Below, piece after piece: positions 15,446 to 24,096 of a stretch of 64,000 nucleotides of DNA. The notes under the pieces were generated by a model, which saw only the letters and a list, made by a program, of their open reading frames with translations, had not been told where the DNA came from and did not search any database. The stretch is from Methylocaldum sp002005105 (GTDB lineage: Bacteria > Pseudomonadota > Gammaproteobacteria > Methylococcales > Methylococcaceae), in assembly GCF_051027545.1 (NCBI RefSeq), contig NZ_CP194902.1, positions 868,001 to 932,000 of the forward strand. The letters run 5' to 3'. The number at the start of each line of letters is the position of its first letter. The stretch's first letter is position 1. Made by a program: the position numbers and the translations under genes.

Positions 15446-16156
15446 AAACCAGGCCCTTATACCCGCCACCGCCCTTACGCTGTGCTTGTGCTCTCTAAGC
15501 GACTGCTCCTCGACGTAATCGAAGCCGATATAAGGCGCGAATTCCCGCACGATTTCGTAGCGCAGCCTGAGTCCCGCTTCGAATTCGGTGATGCCGGCCT
15601 TTACGCCGCGGTTCTCGATGTCGTCCGCGGACACGTTGATTTCGATGCGTGGCTGGGCGATGAGGCGTTGGGTTAGTAAAAGCTCATAGGCCAGCTTGAA
15701 GCGGCCGAGCACATTGCCGTTCTCGCTGATGAACATCGCCGCCTCGGTCTCGAAAAAATAAGGCGCGAGCCCCTGGATGCCGATGACGCCGTCGAAGGTG
15801 CGTTCCGGCTCGAACGCGCGGCGGATGCCGATCTGGGCGTCCCAGAAGGTGGCGATGTTGCGGCTGTAGAGCAACTGAAGGTCGGCCCGCCCGAAAATGT
15901 CCTGTTCGAAGACGTAATCGCCCTCGCTTTTCACCCACAGTTTGTTGTAGTCGCTGCCGGTCCAGCCTTCGATGTCCCATTTGAAGAGGTGAATGTCCCC
16001 GTTCCCCTCGTACTCGAACCGTTCGAACCTAAGATAGTTGTAGATCGCATCGTCCATCTGAGCGGTCGCACGGCCGCTCCCGAACATCATCAAAATGGCC
16101 GCGGCACAAACCGGAACGGAACGCCGGACACGGTGGTGTTCGAGACTCGGAATCAC
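15443..16156 (-). CDS. copB: Copper resistance protein B (outer membrane)
   Basis: A 237-residue CopB-family protein with a signal peptide (cleavage after ATAQ, near 33) and a beta-barrel body: GWTGSDYNKLWVKSEGDY, ADLQLLYSRNIATFWDAQIG, and the terminal aromatic strand ending in Trp-Phe. CopB proteins sit in the outer membrane and act with the periplasmic multicopper oxidase CopA in copper tolerance. The Met/His-rich N-terminal repeat of Pseudomonas CopB is absent, so this is the short form. It starts 4 bases after the copA stop and is cotranscribed with it. The stop codon lies in a dispersed repeat. Confidence 0.88.
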   Translation of the reverse strand: MIPSLEHHRVRRSVPVCAAAILMMFGSGRATAQMDDAIYNYLRFERFEYEGNGDIHLFKWDIEGWTGSDYNKLWVKSEGDYVFEQDIFGRADLQLLYSRNIATFWDAQIGIRRAFEPERTFDGVIGIQGLAPYFFETEAAMFISENGNVLGRFKLAYELLLTQRLIAQPRIEINVSADDIENRGVKAGITEFEAGLRLRYEIVREFAPYIGFDYVEEQSLREHKHSVRAVAGIRAWF

Positions 16157-16160
16157 CTTC

Positions 16161-17888
16161 TCAAGCTCCCGTTTTCGCAGCTGTATCGGGAGGCTCCACG
16201 ATGATCTTTCGAAACATCCCGGTTTCCATGTGATAGACCAGATGGCAATGAAACGCCCACTCGCCCGGCGCGTCGACCGGCACGTCGACGTGCACGGTCT
16301 CGCCCGGCTTGACGTTTACGACGTGTTTGCGCGGATTGAACGGCCCCTTGCCGTTATCCAGGTCCTGCCACATGCCGTGCAGATGCAGAGGGTGGTTCAT
16401 CATGGTCTCGTTAATGTAGGTAAAGCGCACCCGTTCGCCGTACTTGAGGCGAATCGGCTCGGCCTCGGAGTACTTCTGGCCGTTGATGGACCAAATGTAG
16501 CGGTTCATGGTACCGGTGAGGCGCAGAATGATTTCCCGGTCGGGCTCGCGCCAGTCCGCATGCTTCTCCGCGCTCTTGAGATCGGCATACGATAGCACCC
16601 GATGGCCCGTGCCGGCGCGTTCTTCGACATGCTCCGCCATGGCGTGGCCTTCGTGACCGGCGTGTGAAGACATGGCGTGATTCATCTCCGGCATCGCGGC
16701 ATGATCCATGCCCGCCATATCGTGACCTTCATGCCCGTTCGTCCGATGTTCCTTTTCCGGCGTATGCTTCATGGCCGCGTGCGGCCCGCCGGCCGCAGAA
16801 CCGTGCTCCATGCCGTGGGCCGCCGCCATCTCGGCCAAAGTCACCAAGGGTCGTGGCCGTAGCGCCGGAACCTCCGCCCTCATGCCGCGCCGGGGAGCCA
16901 GGGTCGCTCTCGCATAACCGCTGCGGTCCATGGCTTCCGCGAAAACGGTGTAAGCCTTCGCTTCGCGGGGCTCGACCAGCACATCATAGGTCTCCGCGAC
17001 GGCGATACGGAATTCGTCCACCTCGACCGGCTCCACGTCCTGGCCGTCCGCCTGGATGACCCGCATCCTGAGTCCCGGTATTCTCACGTCGAAATGGGTC
17101 ATCGCCGCGGCGTTGACGAAACGGAGCCGGATGCGCTCGCCCGGCTTGAACAGAGCCGTCCAGTTGGCTTCGGGACCTTGGCCGTTGACGAGGAAGGTGT
17201 AGGTATAGCCGGTGACGTCGGCGATGTCGGTAGGGTCCATCCGCATCTCGCCCCAGGCCAGCCGGTCGGCCATGGTTTCCTTGACGCCCTTGCCGGACAG
17301 ATCCCGGAAGAAATCGAACACGGTGCGCTTCTGGAAGTTGTAGTAGTCGCTCTGCTTCTTCAGCTTCGCGAGCACGCGGTGCGGGTTCTCGTCGGACCAG
17401 TCGGACAGCATCACCGTATACTCGCGGTCGTAAGCGTGAGCTTCGCCCTTCGCGGGCTCTATGACGATCGCGCCCATCAGCCCAAGTTGCTCCTGCATCG
17501 CCGAATGGCCGTGATACCAGTAGGTCCCGCTCTGGCTCAGCCTGAAGCGGTAGCTAAAGGTTTCGCCGGGCGGAATCCCGGGAAAGCTGATGCCGGGCAC
17601 GCCGTCCATGTCGTAGGGCAGCACGATGCCGTGCCAGTGGATAGAAGTCGGCTCGTCCAATCGGTTGGTCACGCGCAAGGCGACTTCCTCGCCTTCCCGC
17701 CAGCGCAGCGTGGGCGCCGGCAATGAGCCGTTGGCCGCGATGGCGGTCCGTTCCCGTCCGGTCAGATTCACCGCTTTCTTGTCTATGACCAGCTCATAGC
17801 TTCCGGCCTGGACCGGCGGCGCCGACAGAACCGCGAACCAGAAGGCCGCGATTCGGCATTGCCGGATAATGGCATTTACGGTTTGCAC
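16161..17888 (-). CDS. copA: Copper resistance multicopper oxidase CopA
   Basis: A 575-residue periplasmic multicopper oxidase. Three cupredoxin domains are visible. The type 2/3 copper ligands occur as HWHG (about residue 84), WYHGHS (about 124) and HPLHLHG plus HCHLVYHMETGM at the C-terminus, where Cys, flanking His and Met form the type 1 site. A His/Met-rich stretch (about residues 347-425, with repeats like HEGHDMAGMDHA) lies between domains 2 and 3 and probably loads or senses copper. The signal peptide has no twin arginine, unlike many CopA proteins, which suggests export by Sec. It forms an operon with copB and likely oxidises Cu(I) to Cu(II). Confidence 0.94.
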   Translation of the reverse strand: MQTVNAIIRQCRIAAFWFAVLSAPPVQAGSYELVIDKKAVNLTGRERTAIAANGSLPAPTLRWREGEEVALRVTNRLDEPTSIHWHGIVLPYDMDGVPGISFPGIPPGETFSYRFRLSQSGTYWYHGHSAMQEQLGLMGAIVIEPAKGEAHAYDREYTVMLSDWSDENPHRVLAKLKKQSDYYNFQKRTVFDFFRDLSGKGVKETMADRLAWGEMRMDPTDIADVTGYTYTFLVNGQGPEANWTALFKPGERIRLRFVNAAAMTHFDVRIPGLRMRVIQADGQDVEPVEVDEFRIAVAETYDVLVEPREAKAYTVFAEAMDRSGYARATLAPRRGMRAEVPALRPRPLVTLAEMAAAHGMEHGSAAGGPHAAMKHTPEKEHRTNGHEGHDMAGMDHAAMPEMNHAMSSHAGHEGHAMAEHVEERAGTGHRVLSYADLKSAEKHADWREPDREIILRLTGTMNRYIWSINGQKYSEAEPIRLKYGERVRFTYINETMMNHPLHLHGMWQDLDNGKGPFNPRKHVVNVKPGETVHVDVPVDAPGEWAFHCHLVYHMETGMFRKIIVEPPDTAAKTGA

Positions 17889-18118
17889 GGATTTTCGCCT
17901 CTAAGTGTTCTCGGGAATTTCAACGCTTCGGGATTTGGCCGCCAACAGCATCGCGTTCAACTCGAAAAAGCTTTCAATGTAGAGCAGGTTAGGCACGCAT
18001 CGTACGTAACCAGCAAAGTTTCTTCGGCATCTCCGGCGGATACGGCATGGTTCGTGGCAGTGCGCGCCTCCCACCCTATATCGGAAAACGGAATCGGAAC
18101 CATGTTTTCGGCCTATCT

Positions 18119-18940
18119 CTAACTCTGCTTGACGGCGATGGCGTACAAGGCACTCGCTTCGATACCGGAGACTTTGCCCTCGCGAAGTAGGCCCAGATTG
18201 CTTTCCCTGACCAACGCCTGCTCTTCGAGCGAAAGCAGATCGATCGTGCCCCGATAGCCGCATCCGCGCGCGATGGTCCACCAATCGTCGGGCGACTTTA
18301 GCGGATGAGAGTAGTTTTCGGTATGTATCTCGGCTTCGCGGATACCGCCTTCGGCGAGCATGGCGCGCAGCCCGATGGAATCGTCGATCCGGTCCCAGGG
18401 ATTGAATCCCTTGTAGAGATCCGGCCGGACAGAGCGCACGGTATCCCAGAATAGACTATCGGCCGGCTCGAAAAAGTCCCGTCCCCAGGTGGTTATCGCC
18501 AATTTGCCGCCCGGACGAACCAGGCGCCACAACTCGCGCACCGCCTGCGCCATGTCCGGCACGAAAAAGATGCCGAACACGCACACCACCGCGTCGAAGC
18601 TGGCGGCCGGCAAACCGAGGTCGAGCATGTCGCCAGTCCGAAATTCAATATTGGTTAGTCCACGCTTGGCGGCCTTGGCCCTGGCGAGCGTCAACAGCCT
18701 TTCGGCCAAGTCGATGCCCAGAACGAAGCCGTCCGGCCCCACCCGCTCGGCAGCCGGCAGGGCCGAGGCGCCGCTGCCGGAGCAGAGGTCGAGCACCCGT
18801 GCTCCCGGCCGCAAACCCAGCCGGTCGATCGTTCGCCGTCCATGGTAATCCCAAAATCCCAGTTCCGGCGCATCGAATAGGTCGGCGGCGGCGTTATAGG
18901 CCGTGGCCGCCCGGTGTTTTGCCTCGTCAGGAGTGACCAT
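18119..18940 (-). CDS. Class I SAM-dependent methyltransferase
   Basis: A 273-residue methyltransferase. Residues 15-40 (YNAAADLFDAPELGFWDYHG) precede the SAM motif RVLDLCSGSGAS at 48-59, then GIDLAERLL, DAVVCVFGIFFVPDM and LVRPGGKLAITTWG. The layout is that of the UbiE/Coq5-like family, but the C-terminal part is not diagnostic. It is 37 bases downstream of the DUF4396 gene on the same strand, so it may belong to the MerR-controlled unit. The substrate is unknown; no extra cysteines point to arsenic or mercury. Confidence 0.82.
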   Translation of the reverse strand: MVTPDEAKHRAATAYNAAADLFDAPELGFWDYHGRRTIDRLGLRPGARVLDLCSGSGASALPAAERVGPDGFVLGIDLAERLLTLARAKAAKRGLTNIEFRTGDMLDLGLPAASFDAVVCVFGIFFVPDMAQAVRELWRLVRPGGKLAITTWGRDFFEPADSLFWDTVRSVRPDLYKGFNPWDRIDDSIGLRAMLAEGGIREAEIHTENYSHPLKSPDDWWTIARGCGYRGTIDLLSLEEQALVRESNLGLLREGKVSGIEASALYAIAVKQS

Positions 18941-18976
18941 GTTTGTTCCCCTAGTTTGGTTGAGCTTGTATTAGTA

Positions 18977-19483
18977 CTAATGACACCGCTGCTTGAGATT
19001 GCGGCCCAAAAGCCAGTAGTTCACCGGCCATGCGGCGATGAACCCGGCCGGCAACGCCGCCAGATATCCCAGCCAGAACCGGAACGAGAGCATCGAGGCC
19101 GCTTGCACGCCGCCTAGATGATAATCGGTCAGATTCATCGCCAGCTCCATGACCGCGATGGACACGGTTTCGCCGATCCAGATCGTGCGGAACGCCCGAA
19201 TCCAGCCGAAGCCTTGACGGACCAAGGGCCATAAGCCCAAGGCGTAGCCGCTGACGAAACCCAGAACCGTGGCGAGCATCATGGTGGTCCACGGATTCAA
19301 CCCCAAGCTCACCCCGATGGCCAGCCCGACGAATTCGCCGATGGCGCAACCGCTCAGGCAATGAACGGTCGCGTGAGTCGCCAAATGCGTCGGCGAAGAG
19401 CGGCTGGCTCCATGATGGTGAGCGTGCGCCGTGGAAAAACTGGCACCGCCGTGAAGGGGTATGTGATGAATATCATGGCTCAT
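18977..19483 (-). CDS. DUF4396 domain membrane protein
   Basis: A 168-residue protein. I chose the ATG at 19483 because AAGGAG lies 7 bases upstream. The N-terminus is His-rich (MSHDIHHIPLHGG, then HAHHH). Next comes THATVHCLSGCAIGEFVGL, the conserved Cys-containing start of DUF4396, and four transmembrane helices. The function of the family is not established; it is often found near metal-resistance genes, and the His-rich start fits metal handling. It is the gene just after the MerR-type regulator (11 bases) and probably its main target. Confidence 0.85.
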   Translation of the reverse strand: MSHDIHHIPLHGGASFSTAHAHHHGASRSSPTHLATHATVHCLSGCAIGEFVGLAIGVSLGLNPWTTMMLATVLGFVSGYALGLWPLVRQGFGWIRAFRTIWIGETVSIAVMELAMNLTDYHLGGVQAASMLSFRFWLGYLAALPAGFIAAWPVNYWLLGRNLKQRCH

Positions 19484-19493
19484 GAGTCGCTCC

Positions 19494-19931
19494 TTATGAT
19501 GTTGATGTCGTGGCATTGTCGCGCTTTGATTCGAGGGTATTGTCCCCGAGGACCGCTTCGATGATCGGGCATCCGCATACGGGACCGGCGCCGTCACAGG
19601 CATGGACGAGTTCGGCCAGGGTCCGGCGGACCCGGTCGAGTTCGGCGATCTTTTGCTCCAGTTCCGCGAGACGGCGCTCGGCAATCGCCCGAACCGCGCT
19701 GCGCTCGCCGACGCCGTCGTTTAGCGCCAGCAGTTCGGCGATTTCTTCCAGCGAAAACCCGAGCGCCTTGGCCCGGCGGATAAAGCGCAGCCGATCCACG
19801 TCGTCGGGCTGGTAAAGCCGGTAGCCGGCCGCCGTGCGCGTCGTTTTTTTCAAAAGGCCGGCGCGCTCGTAAAAGCGAACCGTATCGATGCTGATCCCGG
19901 CCTGAGCCGCAGCTTTCCCGATGGTGAGCAT
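19494..19931 (-). CDS. MerR-family metal-responsive regulator
   Basis: A 145-residue regulator starting at the ATG at 19931 (MLTIGKAAAQAG) with AGGAGGG upstream; the longer frame from 19997 lies inside its own promoter. The winged helix has ISIDTVRFYERAGLLKK and YRLYQPDDVDRLRFIRRA, followed by the long dimerisation helix. The metal loop ends LVHACDGAGPVCGCPIIEAV. It keeps the two Cys usual at MerR/ZntR positions 114-126, with one extra, but lacks the Cys near residue 79 used by Hg, Zn and Cd sensors. That loss is also seen in CueR, yet its operator looks ZntR-like, so the metal is uncertain. Confidence 0.87.
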   Translation of the reverse strand: MLTIGKAAAQAGISIDTVRFYERAGLLKKTTRTAAGYRLYQPDDVDRLRFIRRAKALGFSLEEIAELLALNDGVGERSAVRAIAERRLAELEQKIAELDRVRRTLAELVHACDGAGPVCGCPIIEAVLGDNTLESKRDNATTSTS

Positions 19932-19965
19932 GGAGCACCCTCCTCTTCTCAGTGCATGCGTCGAT

Positions 19966-19997
19966 AGCGTAAACCCTGGACCCAAGTCCAGAGTCAA
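19966..19997 (-). promoter_or_regulatory. MerR-type promoter with 20-bp spacer and operator dyad
   Basis: On the minus strand, a -35 TTGACT (19997-19992) and -10 TACGCT (19971-19966) are 20 bp apart, the overlong spacing that MerR-family activators correct. The spacer holds the perfect dyad CTGGAC/GTCCAG around TTGG. The sequence ACTCTGGAC resembles ZntR/CadR-type operators more than the ACCTTCC of CueR. It drives merR and the DUF4396 gene. Confidence 0.8.
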
Positions 19998-20238
19998 GCG
20001 TCCGTCGCGGTATTTACAAATATTCGGGGAGATTTGGCGGAACGGGATTTCGATTTCGTTTGGGCGCGGCTTTCGCCTTCGGAATTCCGCATGTCGGGCC
20101 GAGGCTATTCGAACTCCACCGGCGCCACAAAAGTCGAAATGTTTACGGATGAAGGAATGCGCAGCGGCCGGCGGATTCGAAGCGGAATACCGGCCGAGAT
20201 CGATATCCGGCGAGACATGGCTTCAAGGAGGTTTATCC
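19998..20238. other. Region between divergent merR and Rap1a/Tai-like genes
   Basis: About 240 bp with no gene that I can support. It ends with the AAGGAGG ribosome binding site of the next gene. An open frame from 20034 on the plus strand is out of frame with that gene and has no family features. Confidence 0.5.
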
Positions 20239-20658
20239 ATGCGATTCAAGCGATTGGTGAGCACCGGAATGGTGCTGTTGGCAACCCTGATCCAGTTGCA
20301 GAATGCCTCGGCCGCCACCGAGGAAGAGGACTTCCTGGTCCGTAACGTCCAGGATCTGATCGACCTTTGCACCACGCCCCGGGACGATCCGCTGAACGTT
20401 GCCGCCGTGCATTTTTGTACAGGTTATCTGGTGGGCGCATATCACTATCACGAGTCCATGCACTCCGGGCCCGACAGCCAACCCTTGGTGTGCCCTCCCG
20501 ATCCGAAGCCGACCCGGCAGCAGGCGATCGCGGAATTCGTCTCCTGGGCGCAAGCTCACCCGGAATACAACAACGAGCGCCCGGTGGATGTGATGTTCCG
20601 ATTCATGACCCAAAAATGGCCGTGTAAAAAAACGGCTCGATCCGGCATGACCGATTGA
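20239..20658 (+). CDS. Rap1a/Tai-like small secreted protein
   Basis: A 139-residue protein starting at the ATG at 20239 with AAGGAGG eight bases upstream; the longer frame from 19921 has no coding features. The signal peptide is about residues 1-25. The mature part has the pattern of the Rap1a/Tai family: DLIDLC, HFCTGYLVGAYHY, CPPDPKPTRQQAIAEFVSWAQAHPE and a C-terminal WPC, with four conserved cysteines. Tai/Rap proteins neutralise type VI amidase effectors, but the same fold occurs in orphan proteins and no effector gene is near. It is followed after 24 bases by a glycine-zipper lipoprotein. Confidence 0.78.
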   Translation: MRFKRLVSTGMVLLATLIQLQNASAATEEEDFLVRNVQDLIDLCTTPRDDPLNVAAVHFCTGYLVGAYHYHESMHSGPDSQPLVCPPDPKPTRQQAIAEFVSWAQAHPEYNNERPVDVMFRFMTQKWPCKKTARSGMTD

Positions 20659-20681
20659 TCCACAGACAAGCGAGGGCCGCG

Positions 20682-20966
20682 ATGAAATCGCGAATTTTCT
20701 TGAGTCTTTTGGGCGCAGCCTTGTTATCGGGGTGCGCCGGCATGTCTCCCAGCGAGCAGCGGATGTTGAGCGGCACTACCGGTTCCGCGGCGGCAGGCGC
20801 GGCAATCGGCGCCATTGCCGGGAATGCGGGCCTGGGCGCGGCGATCGGCGCGGGCACAGGACTGGTGGGCAGCTATCTGTACGACCAGCACAAACAGGCC
20901 GAGGAGCGTGCCTACCGCCAGGGTTATCAGCAGGGGCGCCAGCAACCAGCCCCGACCGCACCTTGA
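20682..20966 (+). CDS. Glycine-zipper lipoprotein
   Basis: A 94-residue lipoprotein with signal peptide MKSRIFLSLLGAALLSGC (Cys18 lipidated). Residues 35-65 are a glycine-zipper helix pair (SAAAGAAIGAIAGNAGLGAAIG), then a charged Gln/Arg-rich tail (AEERAYRQGYQQGRQQ). The plan resembles YMGG/OmpA-like glycine-zipper 2TM proteins of the outer membrane. The gene is probably cotranscribed with the Rap1a/Tai-like gene. A structural or stress role is likely but no specific function can be given. Confidence 0.78.
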   Translation: MKSRIFLSLLGAALLSGCAGMSPSEQRMLSGTTGSAAAGAAIGAIAGNAGLGAAIGAGTGLVGSYLYDQHKQAEERAYRQGYQQGRQQPAPTAP

Positions 20967-20971
20967 CCGGC

Positions 20972-22156
20972 TCAAAACAAATATCCCGCCAACATTTTCA
21001 AGAGATCGATAACGGGAATTTCGATGGCCAGCACCGGCACCATCGGCAAGGCCGCCGCCGCAAACAGAGTGATGACGGTTTGCCGGCCGATGGGCACCAT
21101 GCGAACGGCACTCACGGCTTCGTGCATGGAACGCACGTCCGCCACGGGGCCGAGTTCCGGAGCATTGAGCAGAGCGTCGTCGCGAACCGTTTCTCCTCGG
21201 ATCCAGCGGCGGTCGACCAGTCTCCCGTGCTGTCCCGCCAAGGCGCCGTAATCGAGCAGGGCCTTGCGCCGCAGGCGTTTCAACTTGCCGATGAGCACCA
21301 GCAGCGGGCCTAAACACAGAGACAGTGCGAGCATCACATAAAGCGCCATGGGCATCCTCAAGGACTCCACGCGCGCACCGTGGTAAAGAACGCTGTGCGC
21401 GAAGTGCGAGGCCAGCACCATGGATACGCCCAATATGAATGGAATAAACACCTGCGGGGCCATGCCGAGAAAACCCAGGCCGCCGGCCCGGTCCGGATGA
21501 ACCGGAACGAGCTCGAGGTCCAGCTTGGAAACGCGTAGCAACAGAATCCCGAATACCACGACGCGCCATACCCACAACCCTATCAGGAAGCTGAAAATCG
21601 GGCGCAGCACGAGGAGATACCACCATCCCGCGAAGATGAGCCCGATCGGGTCGGTATCCCGGTCGATGGCCCAGGATGCCTCGTGCAGCCGCTCGAACTG
21701 CTGCACGGCAAAAATCACGTTCGCTGTCACGAGGCTGACGAGGATCGCGAAGATCCACCAGGAATTCAGCAAGCGGTCGGCGGTATTCAAAGCCGCGCGG
21801 AACTTCGGCATCGAAGATTCGCCGACCAGTCCCGAGACGACAAAATGGCGAATCAGCGATTCGAGGCGCAAAAGGGCGCTTTCGCCGATGATGAAGAGCG
21901 GTATCGCGATCAGGCAACGAGAATGAATGGCGAAGTGAAGGAGCAAGGGTTCCGAGATTTCGCCGCCGAATGCCCGACCGGCGAGCGAGGCCGGGACGAC
22001 GATGGGCACCCAGCACAACAGCGCGAAGAACAAGGCGCGCCGCTTTACGCCCAAATCATGGGACGGTGCCAGCCCGATCGCCCGTTGCAGGCGAAAGAAC
22101 GGGTCCTTGCCCACGAACAAATGTGTAATGCCGTGATCCGGTTCCTGTCGATCCAT
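20972..22156 (-). CDS. Uncharacterised multi-pass membrane protein
   Basis: A 394-residue inner-membrane protein with about seven to eight hydrophobic helices. The N-terminus is cytoplasmic and charged (MDRQEPDHGITHLFVGKDPFFRLQ). The segment ALLCWVPIVVPASLAGRAFG is the first helix, and residues near 215-230 (VSKLDLELVPVHPDRAGG) form a conserved-looking loop. It ends with two helices around residue 370. I do not recognise the family; similar proteins are annotated as hypothetical in proteobacteria. It converges with the glycine-zipper gene, with only 5 bases between their stops. No ion or substrate motif is evident. Confidence 0.72.
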   Translation of the reverse strand: MDRQEPDHGITHLFVGKDPFFRLQRAIGLAPSHDLGVKRRALFFALLCWVPIVVPASLAGRAFGGEISEPLLLHFAIHSRCLIAIPLFIIGESALLRLESLIRHFVVSGLVGESSMPKFRAALNTADRLLNSWWIFAILVSLVTANVIFAVQQFERLHEASWAIDRDTDPIGLIFAGWWYLLVLRPIFSFLIGLWVWRVVVFGILLLRVSKLDLELVPVHPDRAGGLGFLGMAPQVFIPFILGVSMVLASHFAHSVLYHGARVESLRMPMALYVMLALSLCLGPLLVLIGKLKRLRRKALLDYGALAGQHGRLVDRRWIRGETVRDDALLNAPELGPVADVRSMHEAVSAVRMVPIGRQTVITLFAAAALPMVPVLAIEIPVIDLLKMLAGYLF

Positions 22157-22346
22157 TCCACCGTCCCTTGATAGCCGTGGTGAACTTTTTGTCCGGAACT
22201 ACGGTATCACATTGACGCTGAAAATTTTTCGTCGGATGCTGTGAGTTAGCGGTCGAACCGCGATCTAAAAAGGTAACCGCTCGCCCCGCTTTCGAGGCGG
22301 GAACGGAAATCGGCTCGTTTTGAAAAAAACCTTGGAGGGACTGATC

Positions 22347-23099
22347 ATGTGGTCGATTTATCGTCGCTGTACAGCGGAGTTTATCGGAACGTTCTGGCTG
22401 GTTTTCGGCGGCTGCGGCAGCGCCGTTCTTGCCGCCGCCTTCCCGAATGTCGGAATCGGATTGCTCGGCGTATCCCTGGCATTCGGTTTGACCGTGCTGA
22501 CCATGGCCTATGCCGTGGGCCATATTTCCGGCGGCCATTTCAATCCGGCGGTTTCCGTCGGTCTTTGGGCCGGAGGCCGCATACCGGGGTCCGACCTAGC
22601 ACCGTACATTGCATCTCAGGTTTTCGGCGCGATCCTCGGCGCCGGCGTGTTGTATCTGATCGCGAGCGGAAAGGCCGGATTCGATGTCGCCGCGGGATTC
22701 GCCGCCAACGGTTACGGCGAACATTCGCCCGGAGAATATTCCATGGGCGCGGGCTTTTTAACGGAAGTCGTGATGACCTTCATGTTCCTCATGATCATAC
22801 TGGGCGTCACCGACTCGCGCGCTCCTCAAGGGTTCGCGCCGCTGGCCATCGGCTTGGGCCTCACCCTGATTCACCTGGTGAGCATTCCGGTGACCAACAC
22901 TTCGGTGAATCCGGCCCGAAGCACCGGCCCCGCGTTGTTCGTGGGCGATTGGGCGCTAGTCCAGCTCTGGCTCTTTTGGGTCGCCCCCCTGATCGGAGCC
23001 GTTCTCGCCGGACTGGTCCACCGCTGGTTGTCGGCAACCATCCATCGCGAGGATTGGCAGGCGGCCGCCGCAACCCGGGGACCGAAGACGATTCCATAG
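22347..23099 (+). CDS. aqpZ: Aquaporin Z
   Basis: A 250-residue water channel. I chose the ATG at 22347, which has GGAGG eight bases upstream; an in-frame TTG at 22320 would add nine residues. Six helices and two half-helices are visible, with both pore motifs intact: NPA in SGGHFNPAVSVGLWAGG and NPA in TNTSVNPARSTGPALF, the latter with the selectivity-filter Arg. The Cys and His typical of AqpZ filters (GHISGGH) are present. The short length and these residues fit AqpZ rather than a glycerol facilitator. It stands alone before a repeat-rich stretch and probably serves osmotic balance. Confidence 0.93.
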   Translation: MWSIYRRCTAEFIGTFWLVFGGCGSAVLAAAFPNVGIGLLGVSLAFGLTVLTMAYAVGHISGGHFNPAVSVGLWAGGRIPGSDLAPYIASQVFGAILGAGVLYLIASGKAGFDVAAGFAANGYGEHSPGEYSMGAGFLTEVVMTFMFLMIILGVTDSRAPQGFAPLAIGLGLTLIHLVSIPVTNTSVNPARSTGPALFVGDWALVQLWLFWVAPLIGAVLAGLVHRWLSATIHREDWQAAAATRGPKTIP

Positions 23100-23235
23100 C
23101 TGCAGGCGGCCCAAAAATCGGACGGCTTGGGCTGACTTCGGCACAGTTCTAAAGCCAGCCGGGCGCACAAGGATGTTGCCCCGGTTCCATCCCCGTTTGC
23201 TTTGATTCATGGGACGATTCATCTCCGAAATCCAT

Positions 23236-23259
23236 AAAAAAACCCGGCCGGAGCCGGGT
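23236..23259 (-). terminator. Intrinsic terminator on minus strand
   Basis: Stem CCCGGC/GCCGGG around TCCG, followed on the minus strand by seven T. No clear coding gene lies just upstream on that strand, so it may end a small RNA or antisense transcript starting between 23262 and 23450. Confidence 0.75.
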
Positions 23260-23383
23260 ATCCCCGCAGGTCTGGACTGACATCGAGGTTAATCTTCAGC
23301 TTAGCGGAGATCCACCGGTTCACAACCCGCCATAGGCAGCACCCCAGCTTATTCAAACACGGGTGAAGCCGCACCGGAATTAG

Positions 23384-23905
23384 AGCGGTTTCCGTTCGCA
23401 TGTAATTCCATTCGGCATTCGAGTGAATATTCATCGTAGGATGGGTAGAGCGAAGCGAAACCCATCGATGGTGGGTTAGCCCCTAGTCTCCGCTCGGGAC
23501 AGGCCCTTCGACAAGCCTGTCCTGAGCATCGTCGAAGGGCTCGGGACAGGCTCCGCGTAACCCACCGATTGGAAGTCGCTCGGTGGGTTACGGCGCACGC
23601 GAAGTGCAGTGACCGGCGGTCGGTCAGTGCTGATGGGCGCCTAACCCACCCTACAAAACACGAATTTCTGATCGAAAGCGATCTGGAATAGGAGTTGATT
23701 GAAACCGGCTCCCGCAGGCCATAAACCCATCCGGCAACAGATCTAAGCCTCCAACTTGCATTCACCGAGTTTGGCCGATCCCGTCGGGGGACGTTCTCAA
23801 TGTTCTCCCTCTCTCGGCCAAGCCCGCTTTCCGGCGCCGGTAGGTCGGCAAGGGATTGCCGACCTACCTGTCGGGCGCTCTGACACCGAATCGGAAAATG
23901 CTCTA
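23384..23905. repeat. Cluster of dispersed repeats
   Basis: The 0.5-kb stretch holds several repeat types: TAGAGCGGTTTCCG at 23382; an inverted-repeat unit of the GTAGG/CCTAC type (23438-23656) containing a CCTTCGAC...TCCTGAGC core also found at 34489-34547; the perfect 12-bp palindrome GTAGGTCGGCAA/TTGCCGACCTAC (23840-23867); and a minus-strand copy of the TA-ended repeat finishing at 23905. No protein-coding gene is supported between aqpZ (23099) and 24097. Confidence 0.75.
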
Positions 23906-24096
23906 GGGTCGAACGCTGCATCAGTATCGATCTCTCCCGAGTTTAAGCAAACGGAGCAGGTGATGACTGCCATAACAGTCAAGACCAAAGGCATGGCGGT
24001 TGCCGAGCGAACGACTCTCGGTATGGAACCTTACGGATAGTCAGAAAACCCCGCTGGGCCTAAGTTATCGACCTTTGTGGAGACTGTGGAGGAGGC

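Noticed and set aside
18119..19931. MerR protein as CueR controlling copA/copB
   Set aside because: The operator ACTCTGGAC resembles ZntR/CadR rather than the ACCTTCC of CueR, and copA lies over 1.2 kb downstream with a gap of its own.
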